The notes under the pieces: generated by a model
Seen by the model: only the letters and a program-made list of their open reading frames with translations
What the model was told of the DNA's origin: nothing
Databases searched by the model: none
Part shown: positions 9,122-18,177 of the stretch, piece by piece
Numbering within the stretch: position 1 is the stretch's first letter
Layout: each line of letters opens with the position of its first letter
Program-made: the position numbers and the translations under genes
Assembly: GCA_026393985.1 (NCBI GenBank)
Contig: JAPKZB010000005.1
Location: 112,631-176,630, forward strand
Source of the DNA: Acidobacteriota bacterium
GTDB lineage: Bacteria; Acidobacteriota; Terriglobia; Bryobacterales; Bryobacteraceae
Length of the DNA: 64,000 nt
Reading direction: 5' to 3'

Positions 9122-10881
9122 CCGTCTCGCCGCGTCAGGACCAGATAGCGCACCTCGGCCACGGCGCCGCCCGCCACCCGCAGAGCGCGCAGCGAAAGTG
9201 CGTTCGGCCCGGCCGGCAGGGTGATCACCCCCAACGGCCAGCGTGCGAACTCCTTGGCGTAGGACTCCGTCCCCCGGTCGTGCCGGTCCTCCCGGGCGCC
9301 AAGCGGGGCCGGGTCGTGCGCTCGCGGAACGGTCGACTCGAGACGCGCGGCCCCGCAGCTCAATTCCACCACCGACCCCGCCGCGGGCGCCGTATAGTGC
9401 AGCACCGCTTCGTAGGCCCCCGCCGTGACCACCTCCACATTCCAGAAAATCCGGTCCGTCGTCCGGGTCCAATTTGTAAAGTAGGAGCTATTCGGCGCCG
9501 TATTGCTGCGCCTTATCCCGCCCGCGGCCAGCCCATCCCGCGCGGGCAGGTAGGTCAGCCGGGCGTAGCCCACCGGAAACGGACGGTCGTCCCGCCCGAC
9601 CAGCGGCAGCATCTCCCTGCCCCAGGCCGCCCCGGCCTCCCGCAGCCTCCGGGCCTGCTCCGGCGCCTCGTCCGCCACATCGTGCCTCTGGCCCGGATCA
9701 TTTTCCATATCGAAAAGCCGGCCGTCGGCATCCAGACGATATTGCTGGGTCCGCACGCTGATGCGCTTGTTCCAATGGGAGAAGAGCATACGGTCCGGCC
9801 ACTCCGGCGCCGGGCCCGCCAGCAGCGGCGTCAGGCTGACGCCATCGAGCGGCTGACGGCTCCCCACCGGAATCCCGGCCAGCGCTGCGAGCGTCGGCAG
9901 CAGGTCGATCGCGCCCGCAATCTGCCGGACCACGCGGCCACCCCCTATCCGGCGCGGCCAGCGGAGGAGCAGCGGCGAGCGCACCCCGCCCTCGTCCACG
10001 GTCCCCTTCCGGCCCTTCATGCCCCCGTTCCAGCGCCAACTGTTCGGGCCGTTATCGCAAAAGAACACGACAATCGTGTCCTGATCAAGACGCAGTTCTT
10101 TGAGCCGGTCGAGCAGCCGGCCCACGTTCCAGTCAAGGTTCTCCACCATCGCCAGCGCCGCCCGGGTCATGCCCACGTCCTCCTGCGCGGGGTCGGTGGC
10201 CCGCAGCGCCGGCTCCAAGCGGGCAAATTTCCTGTAATAGGCATCCGGCACCTGCATCGGCGAGTGCGGGGCATTCAACGGAAGGTAGCAGAAAAATGGC
10301 CGAGCCCGATTCTTCGTAATAAACGTCATGGCGCGGTTCGTCAGGTCGTCGGTAATGTAGCCTTGTCCATTGACGAATTGCCCGTTGTGGTCCATCTCCG
10401 TATCGAAGTAGTGGGCCCAGTGACCGGACGTGAAGCCGTAAAACTCCTCAAATCCTCGAAAATTCGGATGGTAAGGCGCCTGCGACCCGTTGTGCCACTT
10501 CCCGAACGCCCCGGTGGCGTAGCCGGCCGCGCGAAAAGTCTGAGCAATGGTGTGCTCCTCCGGATTCAGACGCTCCTGCCCGGTACTCACGCCCCGCACC
10601 CCGCCCCGCGGATGATAGCGGCCCGTCAAAAACTCCGCCCGCGTCGGCGCGCAGACAGCGCAAACGAAGAACCGCTCAAACTGCGCCCCCTCCCGGCCAA
10701 TCGAGTCGATGCGCGGGGTGGCCAGATTGCTGTTGCCATGCAGGCTCAGGTCGCCCCAGCCCTGGTCGTCGGTGAGGATGACCACGACATTCGGCCGCGC
10801 CTGCCGCCCCTGCCCATGTAGGCCTTCGGGCCGGACCGCCGCCGGCAGTGCGGCAAGGAAACCTCGGCGTGAGAGCGTCAT
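9118..10881 (-). CDS. Sulfatase (arylsulfatase / N-sulfoglucosamine sulfohydrolase type), Tat-exported
   Basis: MTLSRRGFLAAL leader; NVVVILTDDQGWGDLS; CAPTRAEFLTGR matches the C-x-P-x-R formylglycine motif. Confidence 0.93.
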   Translation of the reverse strand: MTLSRRGFLAALPAAVRPEGLHGQGRQARPNVVVILTDDQGWGDLSLHGNSNLATPRIDSIGREGAQFERFFVCAVCAPTRAEFLTGRYHPRGGVRGVSTGQERLNPEEHTIAQTFRAAGYATGAFGKWHNGSQAPYHPNFRGFEEFYGFTSGHWAHYFDTEMDHNGQFVNGQGYITDDLTNRAMTFITKNRARPFFCYLPLNAPHSPMQVPDAYYRKFARLEPALRATDPAQEDVGMTRAALAMVENLDWNVGRLLDRLKELRLDQDTIVVFFCDNGPNSWRWNGGMKGRKGTVDEGGVRSPLLLRWPRRIGGGRVVRQIAGAIDLLPTLAALAGIPVGSRQPLDGVSLTPLLAGPAPEWPDRMLFSHWNKRISVRTQQYRLDADGRLFDMENDPGQRHDVADEAPEQARRLREAGAAWGREMLPLVGRDDRPFPVGYARLTYLPARDGLAAGGIRRSNTAPNSSYFTNWTRTTDRIFWNVEVVTAGAYEAVLHYTAPAAGSVVELSCGAARLESTVPRAHDPAPLGAREDRHDRGTESYAKEFARWPLGVITLPAGPNALSLRALRVAGGAVAEVRYLVLTRRDG

Positions 10882-10920
10882 CCGATTACTATACCGGGTC
10901 GCTCCCCCGCTTTTCCCCCC

Positions 10921-12354
10921 TCACCGCACCCAAACCGTCGCCGGGCTGCGGCTGCCGCGGTTGCCCACCGTCCACACCACCGGCTCCGCCCGGGCCTCCC
11001 GCGCCGCTCGCGCCGGTAAACGGACGTTGATCTGCGCGAGGCCGATGAACCCCGGCACCTCTCCCGCAAAGAGCACCGCGGCCGCCTTATCGCCCACTGT
11101 CACCGACACCGGCAGCGCCACCAATGGATGAACCGGCCCGGCGACGGCTCCAGTCTCGCGCGGTCCCACCACGTTTCCCGCCCCGGTCCCGAACAGTACG
11201 AGCACGGCGCCCGGCAGCGCGGGAGCCCCCTGCCCATTGCGGCTGCCATCTTCGTTCAACGCCACCACGTGCCGGGTCGCAAAATCCTGAAACAGCTCTG
11301 GCGCCGCCTCGGCCACCGGAACCGAAATCCGATTCGACGGCACGCCCGATCCGAACACCTGCACGCTGGCCACCGCCCCCGGCCGCAGCTCGTAAGGCAC
11401 TTGCAGGTTTACCTGAAAGGCATCGGCATAGACGAGCGGCGCCGGCACCCCGTCAAGGAGAACTCGCGTGCCTTCAAGCTCGCGGGGCAGTTGGCCGCGC
11501 GCGTCGAGCCGCGCTGCCGCGCCCCGCGCCGGCCCCAGCTCTTCAATGAACAGCGTCATCAGCGCACCCGGCACCAGCGGCGCCGCCGGCCCCCCCGCCG
11601 CGTTGGCGATGGCGTTCGCGCGCAGAAACCCGAAGCCGGCTGGGTCGCCCGTCGTCCACTGGATCACCGTCTGCTTCAGATCCGCGCACGCGCTCTCCTC
11701 GCCGCCCGGTTCGTAATCCGGCAACGCCGCGCCCATCCAGGAAACGCCCTCGTTTTCGAGCGCCAACAGCGCCAAAAATGCCGCCTCGCCCCCGCAACCG
11801 CTCGGCTCGCCCCACTCGGTGGCCAGCACCGGCGCCCGGCCCAACAACGGCCGCACCGGTTCCAACACGCTGCCGCCGGTCGCCAGGCGAGCGCCGTAAA
11901 CAACCTGCGGGTCATTCCCGATCGGCCCCGGCCGCACCACCGGATGGCGCGCCCCGGCGCCGCGAACCGCCGCGATGTCCGTCCCGGCATCCACCTCGAG
12001 CAGCACCCGCGGATGAGCGCCCCAGCGGCGCCACTCCGGCTCGCGGCTCCCGGTCAGAATCACGGCAAGCTGACTGTCGAGCGCCGCCTCCACCACCGCG
12101 GCACCCAGCGAGGCCGGCACGCGCACGGCGTTCAGATTCCAGCGCACCCGCAAAATCCCGAACGTTTCCCGCGGCTGCCGCATCCCTTCGGCGGTCACGT
12201 TCATGCCGCGCAGCGTCACCGGCGTGCCTTGATCGAGCAGGCGGCTGCCCTGCACCGTCAGCGGCCCGGTCACCGGCGGCGCGATCGGCGCATGGCCTCG
12301 CGCGCCGTATGCGATCGCCAGCAGCGCCGCCAGTCCTTTAATCCAAAGGTTCAT
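10921..12354 (-). CDS. Secreted glycoside-hydrolase-like (GH5-like remnant) protein with TIGR03437-like C-terminal domain
   Basis: Start MNLWIKGLAALLAIAYG; RGMNV...NAVRVP and VLATEWGE resemble a GH5 barrel; tail VQVFGSGVPSNRISV...VVALNEDGSRNGQGAPALPGAVLVLFGTGAG...AQINVRLP resembles the Solibacter C-terminal domain. Confidence 0.65.
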   Translation of the reverse strand: MNLWIKGLAALLAIAYGARGHAPIAPPVTGPLTVQGSRLLDQGTPVTLRGMNVTAEGMRQPRETFGILRVRWNLNAVRVPASLGAAVVEAALDSQLAVILTGSREPEWRRWGAHPRVLLEVDAGTDIAAVRGAGARHPVVRPGPIGNDPQVVYGARLATGGSVLEPVRPLLGRAPVLATEWGEPSGCGGEAAFLALLALENEGVSWMGAALPDYEPGGEESACADLKQTVIQWTTGDPAGFGFLRANAIANAAGGPAAPLVPGALMTLFIEELGPARGAAARLDARGQLPRELEGTRVLLDGVPAPLVYADAFQVNLQVPYELRPGAVASVQVFGSGVPSNRISVPVAEAAPELFQDFATRHVVALNEDGSRNGQGAPALPGAVLVLFGTGAGNVVGPRETGAVAGPVHPLVALPVSVTVGDKAAAVLFAGEVPGFIGLAQINVRLPARAAREARAEPVVWTVGNRGSRSPATVWVR

Positions 12355-13390
12355 AGCTCGGAGCCTTGGCCGCGTCAAACGAAAGGCAGTACCATCCGGC
12401 CGGGCGCCGCCCGTTCGGGCTGGCCGCGCCATAAACAGCGCAAAGCTGATACGTGCTCCCCTGGGGCGCCGGTTGGTAGCCGTACGGCGCACCGGTCACC
12501 GGGTCCTTCCACCGGACCGTCCGTCCTGCCGCGTTCTCATCAAGCGCGCTCAAGGCCGCCGGCAGCTTCCGTTCACCCTCCGGACTGGCCTTCCAGTCTT
12601 CGTGCAGGCGCCGCGCTATGGCCAGCAGATCCTCTCCCCGGCGCCGGTCCTCAGCGAGAATCCGCTGCCTCTCCGGCGTGCCGGTGTAGGAGAAGCCCGC
12701 CACGAGCGTGGCTACGATCAACCCGCCGGCGAGCATGGCAAACCGGCTATGCCAAGCCTTGGCTCTCCGGCCATCTTTGCCTGCGCCCTGAGTGTAGTAG
12801 GCAAACACTGCGCCCGCCAGACCCAGCACCACCATGGCTTTCGCAAAAAAACGGCGCGTCAGTTCGCCTTCTAAAAACACCGCCACCACCGCCACCAGAT
12901 CGCCGATAAACACGCTGGCCGTAATCAGCAGCGCCACGTTGGTCAACCATCGCCCCACCGCCGAAGCGGTCTTGTCCGGGTTGGCCGCTACATCGGCCAG
13001 AATGCTGCGCGTCGCCATCACAAATACCGGAAACGCCACCACAATCGCCGCAATCTGCCAGCTCACCTGCCGCATCGCCCAAGGTACGCTAGCGCGATCG
13101 AGCACGTCCGGCGTCCAGAAGTCGATCATGGTGAACCAGACCGATCCGATTGCGCAAATCCATACGCCCAGCGTGCCGAAGGCCACCAGATGATAAAACG
13201 CCTCCCGCGCCGCTTCGAGCGTACTTCGCGGCGCAGGAAGCCCCTCCCCGGTCGCCTCCTCGTACCACGAACCCAACGCCGCATAAACCGTCCGCGCCGG
13301 CCAGCCCTGCTGCTTGAGCAGTTCCACCAGAAACCCGTCCGACGCCCCCGCCTGCTTGGCCGCCCGCAGAAACCGCCCCAACTCGTCCAT
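12338..13390 (-). CDS. Integral membrane protein, DUF5671-like
   Basis: Several hydrophobic helices; AREAFYHLVAFGTLGVWICAIGSVWFTMIDFW. Family name from memory, unverified. Confidence 0.65.
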   Translation of the reverse strand: MDELGRFLRAAKQAGASDGFLVELLKQQGWPARTVYAALGSWYEEATGEGLPAPRSTLEAAREAFYHLVAFGTLGVWICAIGSVWFTMIDFWTPDVLDRASVPWAMRQVSWQIAAIVVAFPVFVMATRSILADVAANPDKTASAVGRWLTNVALLITASVFIGDLVAVVAVFLEGELTRRFFAKAMVVLGLAGAVFAYYTQGAGKDGRRAKAWHSRFAMLAGGLIVATLVAGFSYTGTPERQRILAEDRRRGEDLLAIARRLHEDWKASPEGERKLPAALSALDENAAGRTVRWKDPVTGAPYGYQPAPQGSTYQLCAVYGAASPNGRRPAGWYCLSFDAAKAPSYEPLD

Positions 13391-13448
13391 AGCTTTACCA
13401 TAACCCGATTACCGCCGCAGTGGTACACTATCGATAGATCGGTACGTT

Positions 13449-13796
13449 GGGGGCGAAACGGCTTCGACGGGATCGAGTCATCGTAGAGAGGCGTGTCGGG
13501 TTCCGAGCTCCCGTAAAACGATCGGAAAACCATAACTGCCGAACAGCAGTTTGCTTACGCTGCTTAATTAGCAGCGTCGCTCTTTAGTTGGTGTCTGCCA
13601 CGGCTAAAGCAAGCGTCACTCGGTGGACTGGACCGCAAGCTTCTGTTCGGAGCCCAGGGTTGAGATCAATCGAACTGGGATTGGGGCGTCTTGCTGGTTC
13701 AACTGCTCCTTTCCGAGAACCACGAATCAGATACACACGTAGGCTCTTTACTTTGAGCGTTCTCGGACGCGGGTTCGACTCCCGCCGCCTCCACCA
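13449..13796 (+). ncRNA. ssrA: tmRNA (transfer-messenger RNA)
   Basis: 5' GGGGGCGAAACGGCTTCGACGGG; 3' GACGCGGGTTCGACTCCCGCCGCCTCCACCA with T-arm and encoded CCA; 7-bp acceptor stem GGGGGCG/CGCCTCC including one G-U; tag frame GCC GAA CAG CAG TTT GCT TAC GCT GCT TAA = AEQQFAYAA*. Confidence 0.96.
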
Positions 13797-13802
13797 AATT
13801 GC

Positions 13803-14345
13803 ATGCCCGGCCAGTCCATCCAACCGCTTGAATGGCGAAACGAGAGCGGTTTTCTGGTCTCCACCGACAGAGAACTTCTCCAGCGCGACCGGATCCACGC
13901 CGCCCTGACCGTCAGCACCTGGTCGCCGGGGATCGACCCCGAAACCGTCAACCGGGCCATCGACCATAGCCTCTGTTTCGGCCTCTACCGCGACGGTGTC
14001 CAAGTCGGCTTCGGCCGTTTTATCACCGACTACGCCACCTTCGCCTACATGGCGGATGTTTACGTAGACCCCACACTCCGCGGACAGGGCTTAGGACGCT
14101 TTCTGGTGGACTGCATGCTGCGATATCCCGGCATCGAGCGCTACCGCCGCCTGCTGCTGGCCACCACCACCGCTGCTTGGCTGTATCAGAAGTTCGGCTT
14201 CGAACCCCCGGCCAATCCGTCGCTGTTCTGGCAGATCAACCGCCCGAATGTCTATACCGGCTCGAGCCAGTGTCGGGCCAACGCCTCGGCCGAGGACGCC
14301 AAATCCACCGCTGCGCTGCCCACCGCCGCGCCGTCCACAAAGTAG
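13803..14345 (+). CDS. GNAT-family N-acetyltransferase
   Basis: VYVDPTLRGQGLGRFLVDCML acetyl-CoA-binding motif; LYQKFGFEPP. Confidence 0.88.
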   Translation: MPGQSIQPLEWRNESGFLVSTDRELLQRDRIHAALTVSTWSPGIDPETVNRAIDHSLCFGLYRDGVQVGFGRFITDYATFAYMADVYVDPTLRGQGLGRFLVDCMLRYPGIERYRRLLLATTTAAWLYQKFGFEPPANPSLFWQINRPNVYTGSSQCRANASAEDAKSTAALPTAAPSTK

Positions 14346-14653
14346 TCCGCCAGGATGCCCTCGGCCGTCGGTCGCAACTCCAACCGCCTGGTCTTGGCGT
14401 CTAAACGGAGGGTCTCTCCGAGCCAGGTAAACTGCACCAGCACCCGCTGCCTGTGGCCAATCGTCCGGCACTGCGTCAACAACTCCGAGGTGAATGCCGA
14501 CTTCCGCAGCGCCTCAGCGTGCGGGGCCCGCTGCAAAGCCGCGCTGCGGTCGGCCTCGCGCTGTTCGCGTTCGCGGCGCAACGTCTCCGGGTCCTTCTCC
14601 TCACGGCTCTCAAGCGCCTTGAGATTGTTCTCCAGGCTGTCCAGAAAACTCAC
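14252..14653 (-). CDS. Conserved hypothetical protein
   Basis: 133-aa ORF with charged, helical N-terminus, tightly spaced with the amidase gene (ends 14653 vs amidase stop at 14650); 3' end overlaps the GNAT ORF convergently. Confidence 0.55.
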   Translation of the reverse strand: MSFLDSLENNLKALESREEKDPETLRREREQREADRSAALQRAPHAEALRKSAFTSELLTQCRTIGHRQRVLVQFTWLGETLRLDAKTRRLELRPTAEGILADYFVDGAAVGSAAVDLASSAEALARHWLEPV

Positions 14654-16044
14654 TCCTCGCCCCCCCCGCGCGCGACCTGAAAATGGCTGAGCGAGTCGGC
14701 GTACTGCGCAATTCCTTTGGCGAGCGCCTCGGCCATCCGCTGCCGCACCTCGGACCTCATCAGCTCTTTCTCATCGCGTGCGTTGCTCAGAAAGCCGATC
14801 TCGGCCAGCACACTCGGCATGTTCGCACCAATCAACACCACAAACGGCGCCCGCTTGACGCCCCGATTCCGGGCGTTCGCCGCCTGGTTGTACCAGCCCC
14901 GCGAGAGCGCCGTATTGATGCGAGTCGCGAATTCGCGCGACTCGTTAACTTTTTCCTTCAAGGCGATCTTCTGCAACAGATCCCGCAGTTCGAAAACGCC
15001 CAAATCCGACGAAGCATTTTCTCGCGCCGCGGTCTCCAAAGCATCCTTCTGCGTCGTGAAGCTCAAAATGAAGGTCTCAATGCCCGAAACCGACTTGATC
15101 GGCGAACTATTGGCGTGGATGGAAAGGAACAGATCCGCCCGGCTCTCGTTGGCAATCCGTGTCCGCTCTTCGAGTGGCACGAAGCGGTCGTCGCGGCGAG
15201 TATAGATCACCTCCGCCCCCAACTCGTCGGTGAGCATCTGGCCCAAACGCAGCGCGATGTCGAGCACCAGCTCCTTTTCGGTTAACCCGGAGGGCCCCGC
15301 CGTCCCTTGATCGTGGCCACCGTGGCCGGGGTCGAGGACGATCCGGCGTATCTTCAAGCCCAGCGTCCGCGTCATCGTGGCCGTTGCCTCGGAAGCCGGC
15401 CGGGCCTCGCGCGCGCCCGCAGGCAAACGGCGCGCCGGCGGCGGCGGTGGGGTGCGAGCGAGAGCAGGTGCCGCCGGGCGGATGGGCGATAGGAAAGGAG
15501 GATACAGCGGGGGAGCCACTGCAATTAACGACGGGGGCAATGAACTGGCCAACTCGGGCGGAGAATCCATCCAACCCGGCGGCGCCGCTTCGGCAACCAC
15601 CGGACGCCAAATCAGGCGCTCCGGCATCGCCGGCGCTGGCATCTTCGCCACCGCGCCCGGTTGCCGCAGTTCCAGAATCAGACGCGTCGGGTTCGATAAA
15701 GTCTCCTTGGTGACCACCACATCGGTCGCCAGATCGAGTACCATCCGCGTAACCCCGCGCTTGGCCTCCCCGACACGAATCTGCCGCAACTGCCGGTCGT
15801 TAACGGCAATCGCGGTCGCCACGCGGCCCTGGATTCGAGCCTTGGTATCGACGAAATCAAAAAACACCCGGTCCGGCTGGCTGAGCCGGTTCTCATGAAA
15901 CTCCGGCATCTCGGACAGCTCTAGCGCAACCCGCGTCACCTCACCCTGCGACCAGAAACGTACATCCTTCAGAACGACTTGCGCAAAACACCCTTCAGCC
16001 AGCCAGGCCACAGCCAACAGCGGAATTGCAGCAGAGGTCTTCAC
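14650..16044 (-). CDS. N-acetylmuramoyl-L-alanine amidase with AMIN domain (AmiC-like)
   Basis: AMIN-like N-terminus, then IVLDPGHGGHDQGTAGPSGLTEKELVLDIALRLG...LFLSIHANSS (Amidase_3). Confidence 0.93.
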   Translation of the reverse strand: MKTSAAIPLLAVAWLAEGCFAQVVLKDVRFWSQGEVTRVALELSEMPEFHENRLSQPDRVFFDFVDTKARIQGRVATAIAVNDRQLRQIRVGEAKRGVTRMVLDLATDVVVTKETLSNPTRLILELRQPGAVAKMPAPAMPERLIWRPVVAEAAPPGWMDSPPELASSLPPSLIAVAPPLYPPFLSPIRPAAPALARTPPPPPARRLPAGAREARPASEATATMTRTLGLKIRRIVLDPGHGGHDQGTAGPSGLTEKELVLDIALRLGQMLTDELGAEVIYTRRDDRFVPLEERTRIANESRADLFLSIHANSSPIKSVSGIETFILSFTTQKDALETAARENASSDLGVFELRDLLQKIALKEKVNESREFATRINTALSRGWYNQAANARNRGVKRAPFVVLIGANMPSVLAEIGFLSNARDEKELMRSEVRQRMAEALAKGIAQYADSLSHFQVARGGGEE

Positions 16045-16760
16045 TTGGTTCGCATGTGCACCCGCCCTTCACTGTCCGTGAAGACCTCAACCGGCCGGTG
16101 AGCCGACGGTTGAGCGACTTCCGGCGGCGAGGAGCCGGCAGCGTTCTGTAGGGGGTTCGCGGCTAACGCCTTCCGGGCGTCGCCGTACTTCTTCCCAACT
16201 TTATACACGTAATCCTGGGTCTCCCGGTAGGGCGGGATCCAACCGTACCGGTTCACCGCGCCGGCGCCGGCGTTGTAAGCCGCCAAGGCCAGGCGGTCGT
16301 CTTTGTAGAGGTCCTGCAACTCGCGAAGATGCTTCACGCCCGCCCGGATATTCTCCTCGGCGTCGAAGGCGTTACGCACGCCCAATTGCCGCGCCGTACC
16401 GGGCATCAACTGCATCAAGCCTTGCGCCCCGACGGGCGATACAGCGTAAGGATTATAGTTCGACTCGACGGCGATGACAGCATGCACCAGCAGAGGATCC
16501 ACCTTGTAATGATTGGCCGCGGTTTCGACGATCTGATGAATCCGGCTTTCGGCCGGGTTCGCCTTCGGCTCCGCCGCCAAGGGGGCATCCGGCGAAACCA
16601 GTACGGGCGCAACTACCCGGGGCGTTACGGGCACCGCCCGGCGGATTAATTGACCAGTCCGCCGATCTGCCTTGACGTCGTAACGCACCCCGCCGCCGTC
16701 AGCAGCGCACAGCAACGATGCGCCGGTCAGCAGGAAACAGAACTGGACAAATTTGCTCAA
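16041..16760 (-). CDS. Lytic transglycosylase (SLT domain)
   Basis: HAVIAVESNYNPYAVSPVGAQGLMQLMPGTARQLG...LALAAYNAGAGAV; ATGA overlap with the amidase. Proposed TTG start gives signal peptide MSKFVQFCFLLTGASLLCA; the track ORF extends upstream to 16814. Confidence 0.9.
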   Translation of the reverse strand: MSKFVQFCFLLTGASLLCAADGGGVRYDVKADRRTGQLIRRAVPVTPRVVAPVLVSPDAPLAAEPKANPAESRIHQIVETAANHYKVDPLLVHAVIAVESNYNPYAVSPVGAQGLMQLMPGTARQLGVRNAFDAEENIRAGVKHLRELQDLYKDDRLALAAYNAGAGAVNRYGWIPPYRETQDYVYKVGKKYGDARKALAANPLQNAAGSSPPEVAQPSAHRPVEVFTDSEGRVHMRTK

Positions 16761-16769
16761 AACAATTCT

Positions 16770-16788
16770 TGTACGCAATGATCGTACA
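16770..16788. promoter_or_regulatory. Perfect inverted repeat TGTACG-N7-CGTACA in the divergent intergenic region (candidate operator)
   Basis: Read directly: tgtacg caatgat cgtaca, between the lytic transglycosylase and mobA starts. Confidence 0.4.
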
Positions 16789-16855
16789 CTCCAGGCAGAA
16801 GTGCAATCGGGCACGGCCCCTGAATCGGAAACACACCCAATGCTATGATCTTCTC

Positions 16856-17398
16856 ATGGAAAGCTGCCGTGGATACGTCCTCGCCGGCGGCCGCAGTCGG
16901 CGCATGGGCGAAGACAAAGGCCGGCTCTCCTGGCACGGGGAACCGCTTGTGGTTTACCAATGGCAGCGCCTGGACAAACTGCTGCCGCCGGCCACGGTGA
17001 TCGGCGGCGAATATCGAGACCTCGGCGTGCCCTCGCTTGCCGACCGCTACCCCGGCCAAGGCCCTCTGGGCGCAATCCTTACGGCTCTCGCCGCCAGCCC
17101 CGCTGCCTTGGTTCTGGCCGTCGACATGCCGCTCGTCGGCGAGGCGACGCTGGCCGGCCTTCTGCGCGGCACGACGGCCGATGCGGTGATTCCCCGTCCC
17201 GCCGGCGGACGCCTGCAGCCTCTTGCCGCGCTCTACCGCCCCTCGGCCCAACCCAAACTCGCCGCCGCCTTCGCCCGCGGCACCCGGCGCGTGGTTGACG
17301 CCCTCGCAGAACTGGAAATTGAATGGCGGGAGCTGCCGCCCGGCGAATTTCTTTCGATGAATACCCCGGCCGAATACGCAGAGGCGCTCGAGCACTAA
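16856..17398 (+). CDS. mobA: Molybdenum cofactor guanylyltransferase
   Basis: GYVLAGGRSRRMGEDKGRLSWHGEPL nucleotidyltransferase signature; ALVLAVDMPLV; MNTPAEYAEA. Confidence 0.88.
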   Translation: MESCRGYVLAGGRSRRMGEDKGRLSWHGEPLVVYQWQRLDKLLPPATVIGGEYRDLGVPSLADRYPGQGPLGAILTALAASPAALVLAVDMPLVGEATLAGLLRGTTADAVIPRPAGGRLQPLAALYRPSAQPKLAAAFARGTRRVVDALAELEIEWRELPPGEFLSMNTPAEYAEALEH

Positions 17399-18157
17399 AT
17401 GCCCCGCGGCGAGTTTCCCCACTACATCGAATTCCGTCACGTCTATAAGACGTTCGACCGGCCTGTTTTAGTCGACTTCAATTTTCACATCGATTCCGGA
17501 CAGACCGTAGCCATCGTCGGCCGGTCCGGCGTCGGCAAGAGCGTCAGCCTCGGCCACATCATGGGCTTCTTGAAGCCGGACGCGGGCCAGGTCATCGTCG
17601 CCCATGAGGATACGACCAACTTCGGCGAGGCCGACCTGCGCCGCATCCGGAAAAAAGTCACCATGGTGTTCCAGTCCGGCGCCCTGTTTGACTCGCTCAC
17701 GGTGGGCGAGAACATCGAGTTCTCCCTCGAACTCCGCGAAGACTACGACGCCCAGAACAAAGAGGACGTCGTCATGGGACTGCTCGACCTTGTCGACCTG
17801 TCCGGCTACCGGGATGCCTTCCCCTCTGACCTTTCAACCGGCCATCGCCGCGCCGTCGCCATCGCACGCGCCCTCGCCGCGCAGCCCGAATGCATCCTCT
17901 ACGATGAACCCACCACAATGGTCGACCCCATCATGTCCGACCACCTCAGCAACCTCATGTTGCGCCTGAAGAGCCAGTTGAGGCTCACCTCGGCCGTCGT
18001 CACCCACGACCTCGACCTGATGCGCAAGGTAGCCGACTCGGTCATCTTCCTCCACGACAGCCGGATTATCTACTTCGGACCCGTCAGCGAACTCGACCGT
18101 TGCGATCACCCGCACATTCAAGAGTTCCTCGCCATGGATCGGGTCGAGATCACTTAG
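17399..18157 (+). CDS. ABC transporter ATP-binding protein (MlaF/Ttg2A-like)
   Basis: Walker [29 protein letters not shown], Walker [14 protein letters not shown]; signature reads [15 protein letters not shown]. Start abuts the mobA stop (taaatg). Confidence 0.88.
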   Translation: MPRGEFPHYIEFRHVYKTFDRPVLVDFNFHIDSGQTVAIVGRSGVGKSVSLGHIMGFLKPDAGQVIVAHEDTTNFGEADLRRIRKKVTMVFQSGALFDSLTVGENIEFSLELREDYDAQNKEDVVMGLLDLVDLSGYRDAFPSDLSTGHRRAVAIARALAAQPECILYDEPTTMVDPIMSDHLSNLMLRLKSQLRLTSAVVTHDLDLMRKVADSVIFLHDSRIIYFGPVSELDRCDHPHIQEFLAMDRVEIT

Positions 18158-18177
18158 ATACAATAGGGCCGTCGCCC

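Noticed and set aside
7946-9472. Long start for the MFS ORF at 9472
   Set aside because: The extra N-terminus (MDPDDGPDFLECGGGHGGG...) reads through the sulfatase gene. ATG 9121, with ATGA overlap, begins a normal transporter.
11128-12909. 593-aa plus-strand ORF
   Set aside because: Antisense to the GH5-like and DUF5671-like genes; low-complexity Arg/Pro/His translation.
13584-14003. 139-aa minus-strand ORF and 13588..13908 plus-strand ORF
   Set aside because: Both are drawn over the tmRNA; the RNA gene explains the sequence.
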